Shown: positions 45,900-57,060, counted from the stretch's first letter. The stretch is 64,000 nucleotides of DNA from Bretschneidera sinensis (GCA_023935145.1 CM043697.1:60078001-60142000), one strand, 5' to 3'. Notes: generated from the letters alone by a model not told the origin. Made by a program: numbers and translations.

Positions 45900-46540
45900 T
45901 AATACCTTTTTCGGCTCAGTGCAATCACGAAGAAAGTGACCCAACTTACCACAATTGTAGTAGTTCATTTTAGTTTATCCTTATTACCAATATACTTACC
46001 CCTCTTACGCTTCTTGGGTGCCAGAATATTCTCTTTACCTTTATCATACTTTAGACCTAGAGTCTTATGCAAGTTGGATTTAGCAACACAAGCTTGACTT
46101 GAATATCTAGCAACCTTAACGCTCTCATCTTCAAGTTCCAAGTGACGCGTAATGTCATCAAAAATTTTAAGTTTCTCAGTACGTATCATCTCAGATTTCA
46201 TGTGTTCCCATTTTTTAGGCAAAGACTGAATTACTACATGAACCTTTTGTTCATCAGTTAAGGGGTAACCTTTAGCTTCAATTGCCATTATCATGTTTGA
46301 CATCTCAACAAGATGTTTCCTCATTGAATGATCTAGGCACTTCTCATAGGTATAAAATTTTCCAATGAAACATCTCAATTTGACAGAGAAACCTCCATAT
46401 TTTTTTTTCTCAAGGCAACCAAGATTTCCCATACGTTGTCATACTTCACATGCTTATATGCGAGATCATCTTGCATATTACTCAACATCACCATGCGAGC
46501 AATGCTATCATTTTTTTTCCATGATGCATAAGTGTAATAT
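45900..46540 (-). pseudogene. Copia-4 gag (UBN2 type) with zinc knuckle
   Basis: The long frame (46432-45965) has the Copia gag layout: RKHLVEMSNMIMAIEAKGYPL, VIQSLPKKWEHMKSEM and LELEDESVK, then a Lys-rich stretch. After a stop the C-x2-C-x4-H-x4-C knuckle follows at about 45960-45920 (YNCGKLGHFLRDC). The N-terminal part continues beyond 46432 in another frame. Its usual role is binding and packaging element RNA. Confidence 0.85.
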
Positions 46541-46599
46541 TCGTATTCTTAAAGTAAGGGTATAAAAGCAATTTGAGAGACATTATATGGAATTAAAAT

Positions 46600-47169
46600 A
46601 ATATATATGAAAGATTTATTATTGAATATAATAATTCATTAAAAAAAGACACTTAGATGTTTGGTGTCAAAAGAAGAAAAAAGAAAAAGAAAAAGAAAAA
46701 GGGAACCAACACCTGGACATCTAGATGTTGGTTGCTCAACATGCAAAGATTGCATGTTGGGTAGCAGAAAACGGTGGCTGGGGTAAAGTTTGATATAAAA
46801 TGTAATTTTTGTTTTTTTTTGGTATTATTTTCCTACCAAATCCCCTTTGGTTTCCTATTTTTTTCAATTCAAATTACTTTATATATTTAAACACCTGGGG
46901 ACTCAAAAAAAGGTTGAAAGATTGAAATTTTGAAGAAGTTTACGAGAAAATTTTAAAGAGATTCGAGGGAAGCTTTAAGAAAAACAAAAGGTGATAATGT
47001 GAATTTTATTTTTGAAATTTTGCATACATGAAATTACCCGAAATTTGATGTAGAAATTTAAAGGGTATGAATTATGAAAAAAAATTGAAGAAAAAATTAA
47101 AAATTTTAATATAAATATTATGTTAGGTGTTGACGATCAATAATCATGTGAAATTGCTGAAAGGAGCAG
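46600..47169 (+). repeat. Gypsy-2 5' LTR, left part
   Basis: Non-coding with a purine run (GAAAAA repeats, about 46671-46705), AACACCTGGACATCTAGATG and GAAGCTTTAAGAAAAAC, ending GGAGCAG at the insertion point. Continuity with 57370 onward is inferred from the exact AGCAG duplication. Confidence 0.5.
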
Positions 47170-47732
47170 TGTAGACTGAGGTTTCAACACAAGAGGAGGG
47201 TGAATTGGGTTTTTAAAACTTTTGCGGAATTAATACAAGTTTATAAAAATGTATAAGCAACAAACAATTAAAACAAGTAATGTGCTGTAAATAAAGAGTT
47301 TAAAGAGTAGAGGATGCAAACTCAGATTATAGTGGTTCGGCAATATCGGATTCGTTCCGACCCTACGTCCATTCTCTTCAAGGAACCTCCTTGAAGTAAT
47401 CCACTAAGTAACTTAGTCGTACAACTTTACCGGTGTTGTACAAACCTTACAATCCCTTCCTCTCGGAAGCTATCCCCTTCCTCTCGGAAGTAATCCACTT
47501 CCTTTCGGAAGTAATCCCTTTACAAAAGATGTTGTAAAGTAAATGGTAAAGAGACAGCAAATGAAAGCTTATACAACTGAATAATGTCTCTCATTCAAAG
47601 TAAAGCTTGAAGAACGGCTCAATAAGAATATTTCAACGCTTTTTGTGTTTCAAAAAGTACAATAACTTGATTGTGTGAGTTCAACTCTTTTTCGATATCT
47701 CCAGCTCTTTATTGAATGCTCAATAGAGTGGG

Positions 47733-47740
47733 TTTATATA
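47733..47740 (-). promoter_or_regulatory. Sirevirus A 3' LTR TATA box
   Basis: TATATAAA in element sense, about 95 bp after the nearest palindrome. The same octamer is in the 5' LTR (56746-56753). Confidence 0.6.
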
Positions 47741-47834
47741 GCCATCAAATAATATGGCCGTTGAGACTTTAATTTGAAAAAGATTTGCTTTAAAACGTTC
47801 AGATTTGATGTCCAACTGTCATATTTTTGAATTA

Positions 47835-48098
47835 CTAGTCGACTGGGTAGTGATACCAGTTGACTGGGTTCTCTTGAAAAATTTTGTTTTCAAAGCTTCT
47901 GGGGTACTAGTCGACTGGGTTGATCTTACCAGTCGACTAGGGACTGTCTGTCCAATTTACTAGTCGATTGGTATGTTCCATCCAGTCGACTGGGGACTCA
48001 CTGTCCATTTTACCAGTCGACTGGTATGTCTTACCTAGTTGATTGGGGACTTACTGTCCCATATACCAGTCGACTAGTATATGTACCCAATCGACTGG
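47835..48098. repeat. Palindrome cluster in the 3' LTR (10 sites)
   Basis: Sites start at 47835, 47856, 47907, 47929, 47960, 47982, 48013, 48035, 48066 and 48087. The consensus CCAGTCGACTGG is its own reverse complement. Most variants differ at one or two positions (CTAG, GTTG, GATT). Spacing clusters at about 20-30 bp. Confidence 0.95.
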
Positions 48099-48403
48099 GT
48101 TATCTTCCAACCCAGTTTTTCTGTTTTAACTTAAAATGTTTGTTTAAAAAGTTCCTTTTAGAAAACCCTTTTGTGTTCTAGCCATTGAACAAGTTTTTAC
48201 AATGTACAAGTGAGACTTACACTGGTTTTACTACCTTAGACCTATACTAGTTCTTCAGTCTTCACTTGAGGGTTTGATTCAGTTTGAGTTCTTGCACCTT
48301 GATCCTTGGTTGAATGCTTTTGTTGTTTACTACACTTAGTTTGCACTGTTAGTATAATAATAGTTGTGTTTTGTCATCAATAAAATACAGGTGAGGGTCA
48401 ACA

Positions 48404-48417
48404 ATCTCCCCCTTTTT
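48404..48417 (-). other. Sirevirus A polypurine tract
   Basis: In element sense AAAAAGGGGGAGAT abuts the TGTTGACC start of the 3' LTR, where plus-strand DNA synthesis would be primed. Confidence 0.85.
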
Positions 48418-49253
48418 GATGATGACAAAACTAGTAATGTGAAAACAGTTTTAAAAACTAAGTGTTTGGTTTTTCAGAAAAAACGGACAGAGTTTCCTCT
48501 ATTTTTTGAGTAAAACCACCTGGTAAACAAGCAAACACAGTTTATATTTTCATTTCAACCAATCAATAACAACTCAACCAACTAAATGAATCATTTTCAA
48601 TATTCATTGGTGCAATGCTCCCCCTAAATCTATGCATTGGTTTCTGTTTTACTTAGTTTTCTCGTTTTCTCATTTTTCTCCCCTGTTTTGACAATAGCAA
48701 CCAAAGGGTCTAGAAACTAAAAAAATAAGCTATTTTGCTACAATAGACGACTAGAGTATGCTAAAAGAAACTTGTACACGAAAATTTGGCTTCATTCGGA
48801 GTTCGAAAGCCTTCCCGAGAAGAACCGGAAGTTTCTATACAAGCATAATCCGTTTCAGAGCATTTTCTTGAATAAAAGAAGTTAGAAACTATGCAAACAT
48901 ATCAAAAATAGAGTAAATAGATGCATGAAATATGACTAATGAAAAAGCAACACCATATACAAAAAGTTAATACATGAACGGGCTTCATAAAGCCATATAT
49001 AAGACAGAAATACATATATAGATGTCCGTGCTACATGCTAAGAGCTAGAAAATGCTATGTATATCAAAATAACATAGAAAAAGACTCAAGGAGTGGGAGA
49101 ATCCGAGCTGTCATAAAAGAGATCCCGTATATCAGCTAATGAACCCTCTGTATGCTCTTTATGTAGCTCGAAGTCGTCCTGTAGATGATCGATGGAGGAG
49201 CTCAATCTCTGATACTCTAACTGTATGGTCTAAAACCTAGACTGCATGGTCAT
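48418..49253 (-). other. Sirevirus A 3' untranslated spacer
   Basis: About 830 bp between the extra ORF stop and the polypurine tract. I see no frame, repeat or structure of note. Confidence 0.5.
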
Positions 49254-50345
49254 CTAGAGGCTCATGATAGCCAGTGGTAAGTCACCATTCCCAGCCTGAT
49301 CAATACTCGAGTCACCAGTGAGAGGTGCTCGGGTATCCGTGTCCATATCAGCAGTGTCAGCAGCAGCTCCCTCATCATCACTGCTTTCATCCTCCCGGAT
49401 CCGAATGTGCTTCCCAGCCTTTAAGTAGATGAAGCCGTCATGAACCGTGCATCCCATCTTCTTCAGTGATGAGATGTTGATGATGTCTGTCGGTCCGATA
49501 TCCTGAGCCTCGGAGGCAGGAAGAGGCACCCGGAAGTGCTGGAGTATGAGCATAATGAGTATCTTGTAGGGTAGACACTTGGAGTCGTTCACTTCGCCGT
49601 TAACCATGTTCGCGAGCAGCAGGGGATATATATTGAAGTGGTGCCCTATTTTAAGGCACCAAATCAATACTGTATCTCTATTAGATAAATACCTCCGACT
49701 CCCAAGTCTCGGGTGGATGGTCCAACTCACTATGAGGTTGAACAATTTTGAGTCGAGGGGCATATCACTACATGTGTGAAATGTAGTGGGTTTGTACACA
49801 TAGTTAGGGTCGCCCCTGACTATCTGACAGGCCACCTCGACATCGAAATTGTCTGGCCATCCATCCAGACTCCATTGGATCCCTCCTACAGGGATCCTTA
49901 GTATGCTCATGAGGAGGTCAGTGTTGACCTCAAACTCCACACCCTGGACACTAATTCTGAATCTCAGAGCCAGTGGACTAGGTTTCACCAAGTTCGCATA
50001 GAACTAGTGAATCAGTCTCGGGTAGAATTTCTCATGCACTCTGACCAGTGGGGTCAGGTGTATCACCTCAAAAGCTGGCAAAATATCAAAGTTCCCATGA
50101 TGAATAGAGTCGAAATCAATAACTCTACCCGTCATGATTTTCTTATGATGGATTATGGAATTATACCTCGTTTTAGCAGCAGGATTGGAAAACAGAGCCC
50201 CATCAAGCTCTATTCTGGGCTTTTTGCTTGAAGAGCCTGCCACTCCCTTCCTCCGTGTATCTAGATCCTCAGGTTTGGTGGACCTTGGAATTGTAGGCGC
50301 ATTTGGTCCCCCGGTAGTGTATTTGATATGGATTCTATTGGTCAT
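49254..50345 (-). pseudogene. Extra 3' ORF of Sirevirus A (env-like position; plant transposon-protein type), one stop
   Basis: One continuous frame of about 363 codons, broken by a single TAG just after VHEKFYPRLIH (at 50001-50003). The ATG at 50345 begins MTNRIHIKYTTGG. An early basic stretch (TRRKGVAGSSSKKPRI) may be a nuclear signal. The middle block around FYANL, QGVEFEVNTDLLMSILRIP and LPYKILIMLILQHF resembles the domain annotated as putative plant transposon protein. The C-terminal ~45 residues are very acidic (EDESSDDEGAAADTADMDTD). No clear signal peptide or transmembrane helix is seen, so env-like refers to position only. Its function is unknown. Confidence 0.75.
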
Positions 50346-50533
50346 TTTGGGAAAAAAGAGATTTTGGTGAAAATAGGAGATTTTAACTGTAGAAAGTTAA
50401 AAATCTCGTTATGGATGAGTAGATCGATGTGTTTAGATGAAGTTTGGATGGTTTTTGGATAAAAAGGTGAAATTTTCTAGAGAGAGAAAGCTGGGTTTAT
50501 TGAAAATAGCGTAAAAATCAGAGAAAATGAACA
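50346..50533 (-). other. Leader-like sequence before the extra ORF
   Basis: About 190 bp between TATATAAAG and the ATG. In element sense it contains CT-rich GCTTTCTCTCTCTAG and no upstream ATG of note until the ORF start. It looks like a 5' UTR. Confidence 0.45.
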
Positions 50534-50536
50534 GTC

Positions 50537-50544
50537 TTTATATA
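50537..50544 (-). promoter_or_regulatory. Candidate internal TATA box for the extra ORF
   Basis: TATATAAA in element sense, identical to the LTR octamer. It lies 12 bp after the last palindrome of the internal cluster and about 190 bp before the ATG at 50345. Confidence 0.5.
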
Positions 50545-50555
50545 GAATCACGATA

Positions 50556-50795
50556 CCAGTCGACTAGGTCGTGATACGAGTCGACTGGGTCCTTTTGAAA
50601 AGATGAACATTTTTCATACCAGTCGACTGGGTCAATGTACCTGTAGACTGGGTAAACTGGCAGTAAGATACCAGTCGACTGGATGATAATTGATTTTAAA
50701 AAAATTGGCTCCAAACAGGGTCTAGATGTACTAGTCGACTGAAAGAATTGGCAGAGACTTACCAGTCGACTGGAATAGATTTACCAGTCGACTGG
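50556..50795. repeat. Internal palindrome cluster upstream of the extra ORF (8 sites)
   Basis: CCAGTCGACTGG-type sites start at 50556, 50577, 50619, 50640, 50671, 50731, 50762 and 50784. Those at 50619, 50671, 50762 and 50784 are exact. The cluster lies between the pol stop (about 50936) and the extra ORF and is built of the same motif as the LTR clusters. Confidence 0.93.
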
Positions 50796-50935
50796 ACCCT
50801 TAAGAAAATTTTCAGTCTTGAATTGTAGTACGAAATTTGTTTATCTATGATATCTTAAATGAGGGAGATATTTAAACAAGAATTAATACTCTTTCATTAG
50901 ATGTCAAATTATGCAGATGATGAATTGTGAAGCAA

Positions 50936-53900
50936 TCAGACATTCAGTTTATCACAATCCAGCAATCCCATTAACATTCTTATCTTACAGAAACTAGCTT
51001 TACTTAGAAGTTTTGTAAGAATGTCAGCTATTTGATCTTCTGAAGGTATGAATTCTAGTCTTATGTCACCTTTTTTAGCATGGTCTCTTAAGAAATGATG
51101 TCTTATTTCTATGTGCTTTGTTCTAGAGTGCTGAATAAGGTTCTTGGTTAGGTTGATAGCACTAGTATTATCACAAAATATTGGGATATTTTTGAGGTTC
51201 ATGCTATAGTCTTTTAGTTGTTGTTTCATCCATAATACTTGGGCACAACAACTTCTGGCTGCAACGTATTCCGCCTTGGCGGTTGATAGTGTAACGGAAT
51301 TTTGTTTCTTGAAAAACCAAGAGGTTAACATTGTACCTAAGAATTGGCATGTACCACTTGTGCTTTTTCTATTTAACCTACATCCAGCAAAATCAGCATC
51401 TGAATATCCTACAAACTCAAAAGATGAATCTCTATAGTACCATAATCCTATGGTTTGGGTTCTTTGTAGATATCTAAGGATTCTTTTTACTGCAACTACA
51501 TGTGATTTCTTAGGATTAGCCTGAAATCTGGCACACATGCATACACTGAATATAATATCAGGTCTACTTACAGTCAAATAAAGTAAAGCACCTATCATGC
51601 TTTTATAATATTTAGTATCTACAGTTTTACCTCCTTCATCAAGATCAAGTTTAGTGGTTGTGCTCATAGGAGTTCCAAGTGGCTTTGAGCTTTCCATCCC
51701 GAACCTCTTTAGTAGGTCCTTAATGTACTTCGATTGATTGATGAAGATTCCTCCTTTTAGTTGCTTGATTTGTAGTCCAAGGAAGTAGGTAAGTTCTCCT
51801 ATCATGCTCATTTCAAATTCACCTTGCATGCACTTCGCAAACTCTTGACACATAGATTCATTAGTGGCACCAAATATAATATCATCAAAATATATTTGGA
51901 CTATAAGAGTGTCATTTTTGTGAGTTTTTATGAAGAGAGTTGTGTCTATTCTACCTCTTACAAAATCATTGTCAATCAAAAATTTACTTAGTCTTTCATA
52001 CCATGCCCTTGGAGCTTGCTTCAACCCATATAGAGCTTTAGAAAGCTTGTAGACATGATTTGGAATACTAGGATTTTCAAATCCAAGAGGTTACTCAACA
52101 TACACCTCTTCTTCTATAAAGCCATTTAAAAAGCACTTTTTACATCCATTTGAAATAGCTTGAACTTATTAAAGTATGCAAAGGCTAATAACATTCGAAT
52201 AGCTTCTAATCTAGCCACGAGAGCATAAGTTTCATCAAAGTCTATTCCTTCTTCTTGATTATATCCCTTAGTAACTAGTCTAGCCTTGTTTCTAGTTATT
52301 ATTCCATTTTCATCCATCTTATTTCTATATACCCATTTAGTTCCAATTATTGAATGATTCTTAGGTCTTGGAACTAGTTTCCAAACATTGTTTCTCTCAA
52401 ATTGATTTATTTCTTCTTGCATTGCAATTATCCAATCATTATCTTTTTCAGCTTCTATAAATGTCTTAGGCTCTTCTTGAGATAAATAAGCTATAAAATT
52501 GCAAATATTTCTAATAGAAGAGCGAGTTCTTACCCCTTGTGAAGGATCACCAATCACTTGATCAATCGGGTGATAATTTACATACCTCCAATCTTTGGGT
52601 AGACTTTCCTCTTGTTGCCTTGAGGATGGTTGGTCCAAATTGGGAGTTTCCATCTCTTCATTTATTTGAGGTGGACTCTCCTTTGGGTCAACAATGGGAG
52701 TAAGAGTTTCCATTCTTGGAATAAAATCTGCATCATCTTTAAAGGAAACTTCTCTACTACTAATTGGGTTAGACTCATCAAGAGTTACATGTACAGATTC
52801 TTCTACCACTAGAGTTCTCTTATTGAAAACTCTATAAGCCTTACTAGATGTTGAATATCCTAAAAATATTCCTTCATCGGTCTTAGGATCAAATTTACCC
52901 AAGTTAGTTTTATTGTTATTTAAGATGAAGCATTTACAACCAAATGCACGAAAATAGGAGATATTAAGCTTTCTTCCTTTCCATAGTTCATATGGAGTTT
53001 TATCAAGCAGAGGCCTAATTAAAATTCTATTTAAGATATAGCAAGAAGTATTCACGGCTTCAGCCCAAAAGTATTTTGGTGAACTATTTTCATAAAGCAT
53101 AGTTCTTGAAAATTCTTCTAAAACTTTGTTTTTCCTCTCAACAACTCCATTTTTTTTAGGAGTTCTAGCAGTTGGAAAGTTGTAATTAATTCCATTTTCA
53201 TCACAAAATCTTGAAAAGCTTTGATTTTCAAATTCTTTGCCATGATCACTTCTTATGCTTGAAATACAAATTCCTTTTTCATTTTGTACCTTTTTGAAAA
53301 ACTTTTCAAATCCTTTGAAAGCTTCATCCTTGTAAGCAATAAAAATAACAAAGGTATATCTTGAATAGTCATCAATAATAACAAGAGCATATTGATGGCC
53401 ACCTAGACTAACGGTACTCATTCGACCAAATAAGTCCATATGCAGAAGTTCCAAAGGTCTAGTAGTTGAGACTACATTTTTTGCTTTAAATGAAATCCTA
53501 GTTTGTTTTCCTATTTGACAAGCATCGCATACTTTGTCTTTTTCAAAATTTATTTTAGGAATTCCAATGACTAAATCTTTTCTTGAAACGATTTTTAGCA
53601 AGTTCATGTTCACATGACCAAGCCTTCTATGCCATAGCCATGGATTTTCACTAAAAGCAGGAAAACATTTTTCGTTTTCAGAATGCAAGGATTTAAAATG
53701 AATTATGTAGACATTTTCATGTCTATGGCCAATAAATTTGATCTTGTTACTCTTGATGTCTATAACTAGACAATGAGAGGTCTCAAATGTGACTTTGTTG
53801 CCTTTGTCTCATAGTTGACTAATGCTAAGTAAATTTGGCTTAAGGCCTTGTACTAGCAATACATTATCTAAGGTTGAGAAATCATTACCGACTTTTCCAT

Positions 53901-54060
53901 GCCCAATGATCTTTATTTTGGTGTTGTCTCCAATGGTGACATATCCACCATCTCTTAGAGTTAGCTCATTGAATACATTGTTATCACCGGTTATGTGCTT
54001 TGAGCATCCACTATCAAGGTACCAACAGTTACCTTTCTTCTTGGTGTGGAGACATATCTA
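50936..54060 (-). pseudogene. Sirevirus A pol (protease, integrase, RT, RNase H), lightly broken
   Basis: Protease: WYLDSGCSKHITGDNN at about 54030. Integrase: the frame at 53688-52126 opens into WLWHRRLGHVNMNLLK and the CDACQIGKQ knuckle, then the core (LHMDLFGRMS, IDDYSRYTFV, IRSDHGKEF, NGVVERKNKVL). RT begins with NNVWKLVPRPK and WVYRNKMDENG. It is cut by stops near 52125 and resumes at 52024 (MKQAPRAWYERL), with YFDDIIFGAT at the catalytic YVDD position. RNase H: YSDADFAGCRLNRKSTSG, STAKAEYVAA, FCDNTSAI and RTKHIEIRHHF, ending at DKLNV. Only a few lesions separate it from an open frame. Confidence 0.93.
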
Positions 54061-54107
54061 CATCACATAAGGATATACGATAGCACTTTTAGGTACCCAA
54101 AATTTCT

Positions 54108-56127
54108 TGGGTCATTTGGGGTTAGTCCTAGAAAACACGGTTCCTTTTGGAACCCATACTTTCTTAATAGTATATGGTGATCTAAGGACATGTTGATGAT
54201 GCACAATCCTAGGATAGTAGTTATTGAAATTTCTTGGATATCTTAGATGTGTATGTCTATTATCTTTAGGATAGTAGCTCCTAGGATACATGTTTCTTTG
54301 GTGAGGAATATGAAAATGCATGTCATTTCTAGAAAATGTATGATGATGCATTCTAGGATACATGCCAGCATTACTATGAGTATGCATATTATTTCTAGGA
54401 TAACCATGATGGTAATTCCTAGGATGTGTATGTGCATAGTGCATATTTTGTTTATACATATCGTTCCTAGAATGCACATGATGATTATTTCTAGGATGTG
54501 TATAAGCATTTCTAGAGTGTGCATACATATAAGCATGTGTATTTCTAGGATACTTCATTCTAGTATGATCATTTGAATTTCTAGATTTCCTAGCATTCAT
54601 TGAGGGAGTGCTTTTAACTTTGCTAGGGGTTTTTGAAGTAGAGGCTTCATTCACACATGATGCTTTCATGAATAAGCTCTCTTTTGTTTTTTGCTTTCCC
54701 AAAGGAGAGTATCCTAAACCAGATTTTCCTCCACTTAATCTTTGGGAAGAAAGCACTTCATCAAGTTTTTCTTTTCCAAGCATAAGTCTAGATATAGTGC
54801 CATTTAATTCTAATATTTTATTTTTTAAATTCTTATTTTCATCTTTGAGGAAATCTTGAGGAGAATCATATAGCAACGAAGATAATTTATCTTTTTCCTC
54901 TCTAAGACTTATCATCTCTTTAGAAATAGATGATAACTCTTTCTTAAGAATTGAGTTTCTAGATCGAATTTCTTCAATTCATTATGCATTTCATTTATTA
55001 CTTCTAGTAACTCTTTACTACTACTCACAATATTATTTTTGGAAGAAGGAGAAGATGTTACCTCACTTTCATCGTCGATTGCCATCAGACAAAGGTTGGC
55101 AATTTCCTCGTATCCAATTTCTTTGTCCAATGACTCATCTTCTTCTTCGTCATCGCTCCAGGTAGTTGCTGTCATGGCTTTCTTTATGAAGCTCTTGTAT
55201 GGTTTGTTTGAAACCATACAATCAGCCCTAATGTGACCGGGCTTCTTGCAGCCATAACACATAAGTGGTTCCTTTTTCGAAGTGGGATCCTTTGTGTAAG
55301 GTTTCTTGTTTTTTTTTCAAGAACCTGTGAAATCATTTGGTGATTAATGTCATTTCACCATCTTCCTCGCTGTTCTCTGCTTCTTTTTTTGATTCCATTT
55401 CTTTGCTGCTCGTAAAAGCTTTGAGAGCAATTTACTTTTTCTTCTTCTCATCATTATTGACGATGGGAGTCATTTCTTCCATCTCATATGTCAACAATGA
55501 CCCAAGTAGTGTCTCAACATTAAGTTTGTCAAGATCGTTGGCCTCCTGTATGGCTGTCTTCTTTGGTTTCCATGAAGGTGGCATAGATCTCAAGATTTTT
55601 TTTGTTAGTTCAAACTCCTCAATATTCCTACCAAGCAGTTTTAAACCATTTACAATAGTTGTGAATCATGAGTGCATTTCAGAAATAGTTTCGTTAGGAG
55701 ACATTTTAAAAGATTTATATTTAGAAACTAGCATATAGATTTTTGACTTTTTTACCTCACTAGTTCCTTCATACGTAATTTGCAGTTTATCCCATATCTC
55801 TTTAGCCAAAACACATGCAGAGATTTTATTATATTCAGAAATATCTAAAGCACAATATAAAATACTTGTTGCTCTGCTATTGAGAGATATCATTATACAA
55901 TCCTCGTCTGTGTACCCAGTTTTAAGTTTAGGCATTGTATGATGGGTCTCTCCAATAGTTATTTCCTTTGAAGGAATTTTAGGTCCTTCTTCAATGACTC
56001 TCCACAGATTATAATCTTGTCCTTCGACAAAGATTCTCATTCTGTTTTTCCAATAGTTATAGTTGGAGCCATTGAACAAAAGAGGTCAAGTATAAGAGTG
56101 TCCCTCAGAGTAGTTATTTGTTGCTAT
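54108..56127 (-). pseudogene. Sirevirus A gag with zinc knuckle and His/Asn-rich repeat domain
   Basis: The ATG that starts gag in copy B (61304) is ATA here (56127-56125), and an early TGA follows. The N part (56079-55666) has FNGSNYNYWKNRMRIFVEGQ and SLNSRATSILYCALD. After stops, CYGCKKPGHIRADC (about 55265) is a CCHC knuckle. An acidic Ser/Glu stretch and a coiled-coil-like part (MISLREEKDKLSSLL) follow. 54563-54180 codes about 125 residues made of recurring H/Y-PRN-x-HH units (for example THPRNNHHVHSRN), rich in His, Asn, Arg, Tyr and Met. It ends KVWVPKGTVFSRTNPK before protease. A long gag with coiled coil fits Sireviruses. Confidence 0.9.
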
Positions 56128-56168
56128 CGGATCAACTCAAGGATTTTAAGCCTAAAATTGAGAACAAG

Positions 56169-56180
56169 GCCCTGATACCA
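56169..56180 (-). other. Sirevirus A primer-binding site
   Basis: In element sense TGGTATCAGGGC, one change from TGGTATCAGAGC, two bases after the 5' LTR end. Confidence 0.8.
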
Positions 56181-56745
56181 ATTGTAGACTGAGGTTTCAA
56201 CCCAAGAGGGGGGTGAATTGGGTTTTTAAAACTTTTGCGGAATTAATACAAGTTTATAAAAACGTATAAGAAACAAACAATTAAAACAGGTAATGTGCTA
56301 TAAATAAAGAGTTTAAAGAGCAGAGGATGCAACCTCAGATTATAGGGGTTCGACAATATTGGATTCGTTCTGACCCTACGTCCACTCTCTTCAAGGAACC
56401 TCCTTGAAGTAATCCACTAAGTAACTTAGTCGTACAACTTTACCGGTGTTGTACGAACGTTACAATCCCTTCCACTCGGAAGCTATCCCCTTCCTCTAGG
56501 AAGTAATCCTCTTCCTTTTGGAAGTAATCCCTTTACAAAAGATGCTGTAAAGTAAATGGTAGAGAGACCGTAAATGAAAGCTTATACAACTGAATAATGT
56601 CTCTCTTTCAAAGTAAAGCTTAAAGAATGGATCAATAAGAATATTTCGAAGCTTTTTGTGTTTCAAAGAGTACAATAACTTGATTGTGTGAGTTCAACTC
56701 TTTTTCGGTATCTCTAGCTCTCTATTGAATGCTCAATAGAGTGGG

Positions 56746-56753
56746 TTTATATA
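56746..56753 (-). promoter_or_regulatory. Sirevirus A 5' LTR TATA box
   Basis: TATATAAA in element sense, about 95 bp after the last palindrome (56848-56859). It would drive genomic RNA synthesis. Confidence 0.65.
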
Positions 56754-56847
56754 GCCATCAAATAATATGGCCATTGGGACTTTAATTTGAAAAATATTTG
56801 CTTTAAAACATTCAGATTTGGTGTCCAATGGTCATATTTTTGAACTA

Positions 56848-57060
56848 CCACTCGACTGGGTTCTCTTGAAAAATTTCGTTTTTAAAGCTTTTGGGGGTAC
56901 CAGTCGATTGGGTTGATCTTACCAGTCGACTGGTATGTTCCATCCAGTCGACTGGGGACTCACTATCCATTTTACTAGTCGACTGGTATGTTTTACCTAG
57001 TCGACTGAGGACTTACTGTCCCATATATCAGTCAACTGGTATATGTACCCAGTTGACTGG
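56848..57060. repeat. Palindrome cluster in the 5' LTR (8 sites)
   Basis: CCAGTCGACTGG-type sites start at 56848, 56900, 56922, 56944, 56975, 56997, 57028 and 57049. Confidence 0.95.

Larger units (their letters stand above)
41390..46560 (-). mobile_element. Copia-4 LTR retrotransposon, heavily decayed
   Basis: Minus-strand order is gag (46540-45900), protease scrap, a repeat-filled middle, RT and RNase H scraps (43730-42750), then a non-coding 3' part. The integrase region cannot be recognised and is replaced by AT-rich sequence with a 253-bp tandem array. Confidence 0.75.
47170..48403 (-). repeat. Sirevirus A 3' LTR
   Basis: 1234 bp; in element sense it starts TGTTGACCCTCACCTG and ends GAAACCTCAGTCTACA. 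It contains ten CCAGTCGACTGG-type sites (47835-48098), TATATAAA at 47733-47740, and a ~21-bp minisatellite (CCCTTCCTCTCGGAAG units, about 47452-47520). The other LTR is 52 bp shorter. Confidence 0.93.

Noticed and set aside
54243..54576. Ile/Met/Cys-rich frames overlapping the gag repeat domain (also 62845-63138)
   Set aside because: They are alternate-frame shadows of the His/Asn-rich gag repeats. The gag frame is the one conserved with known flanking domains.
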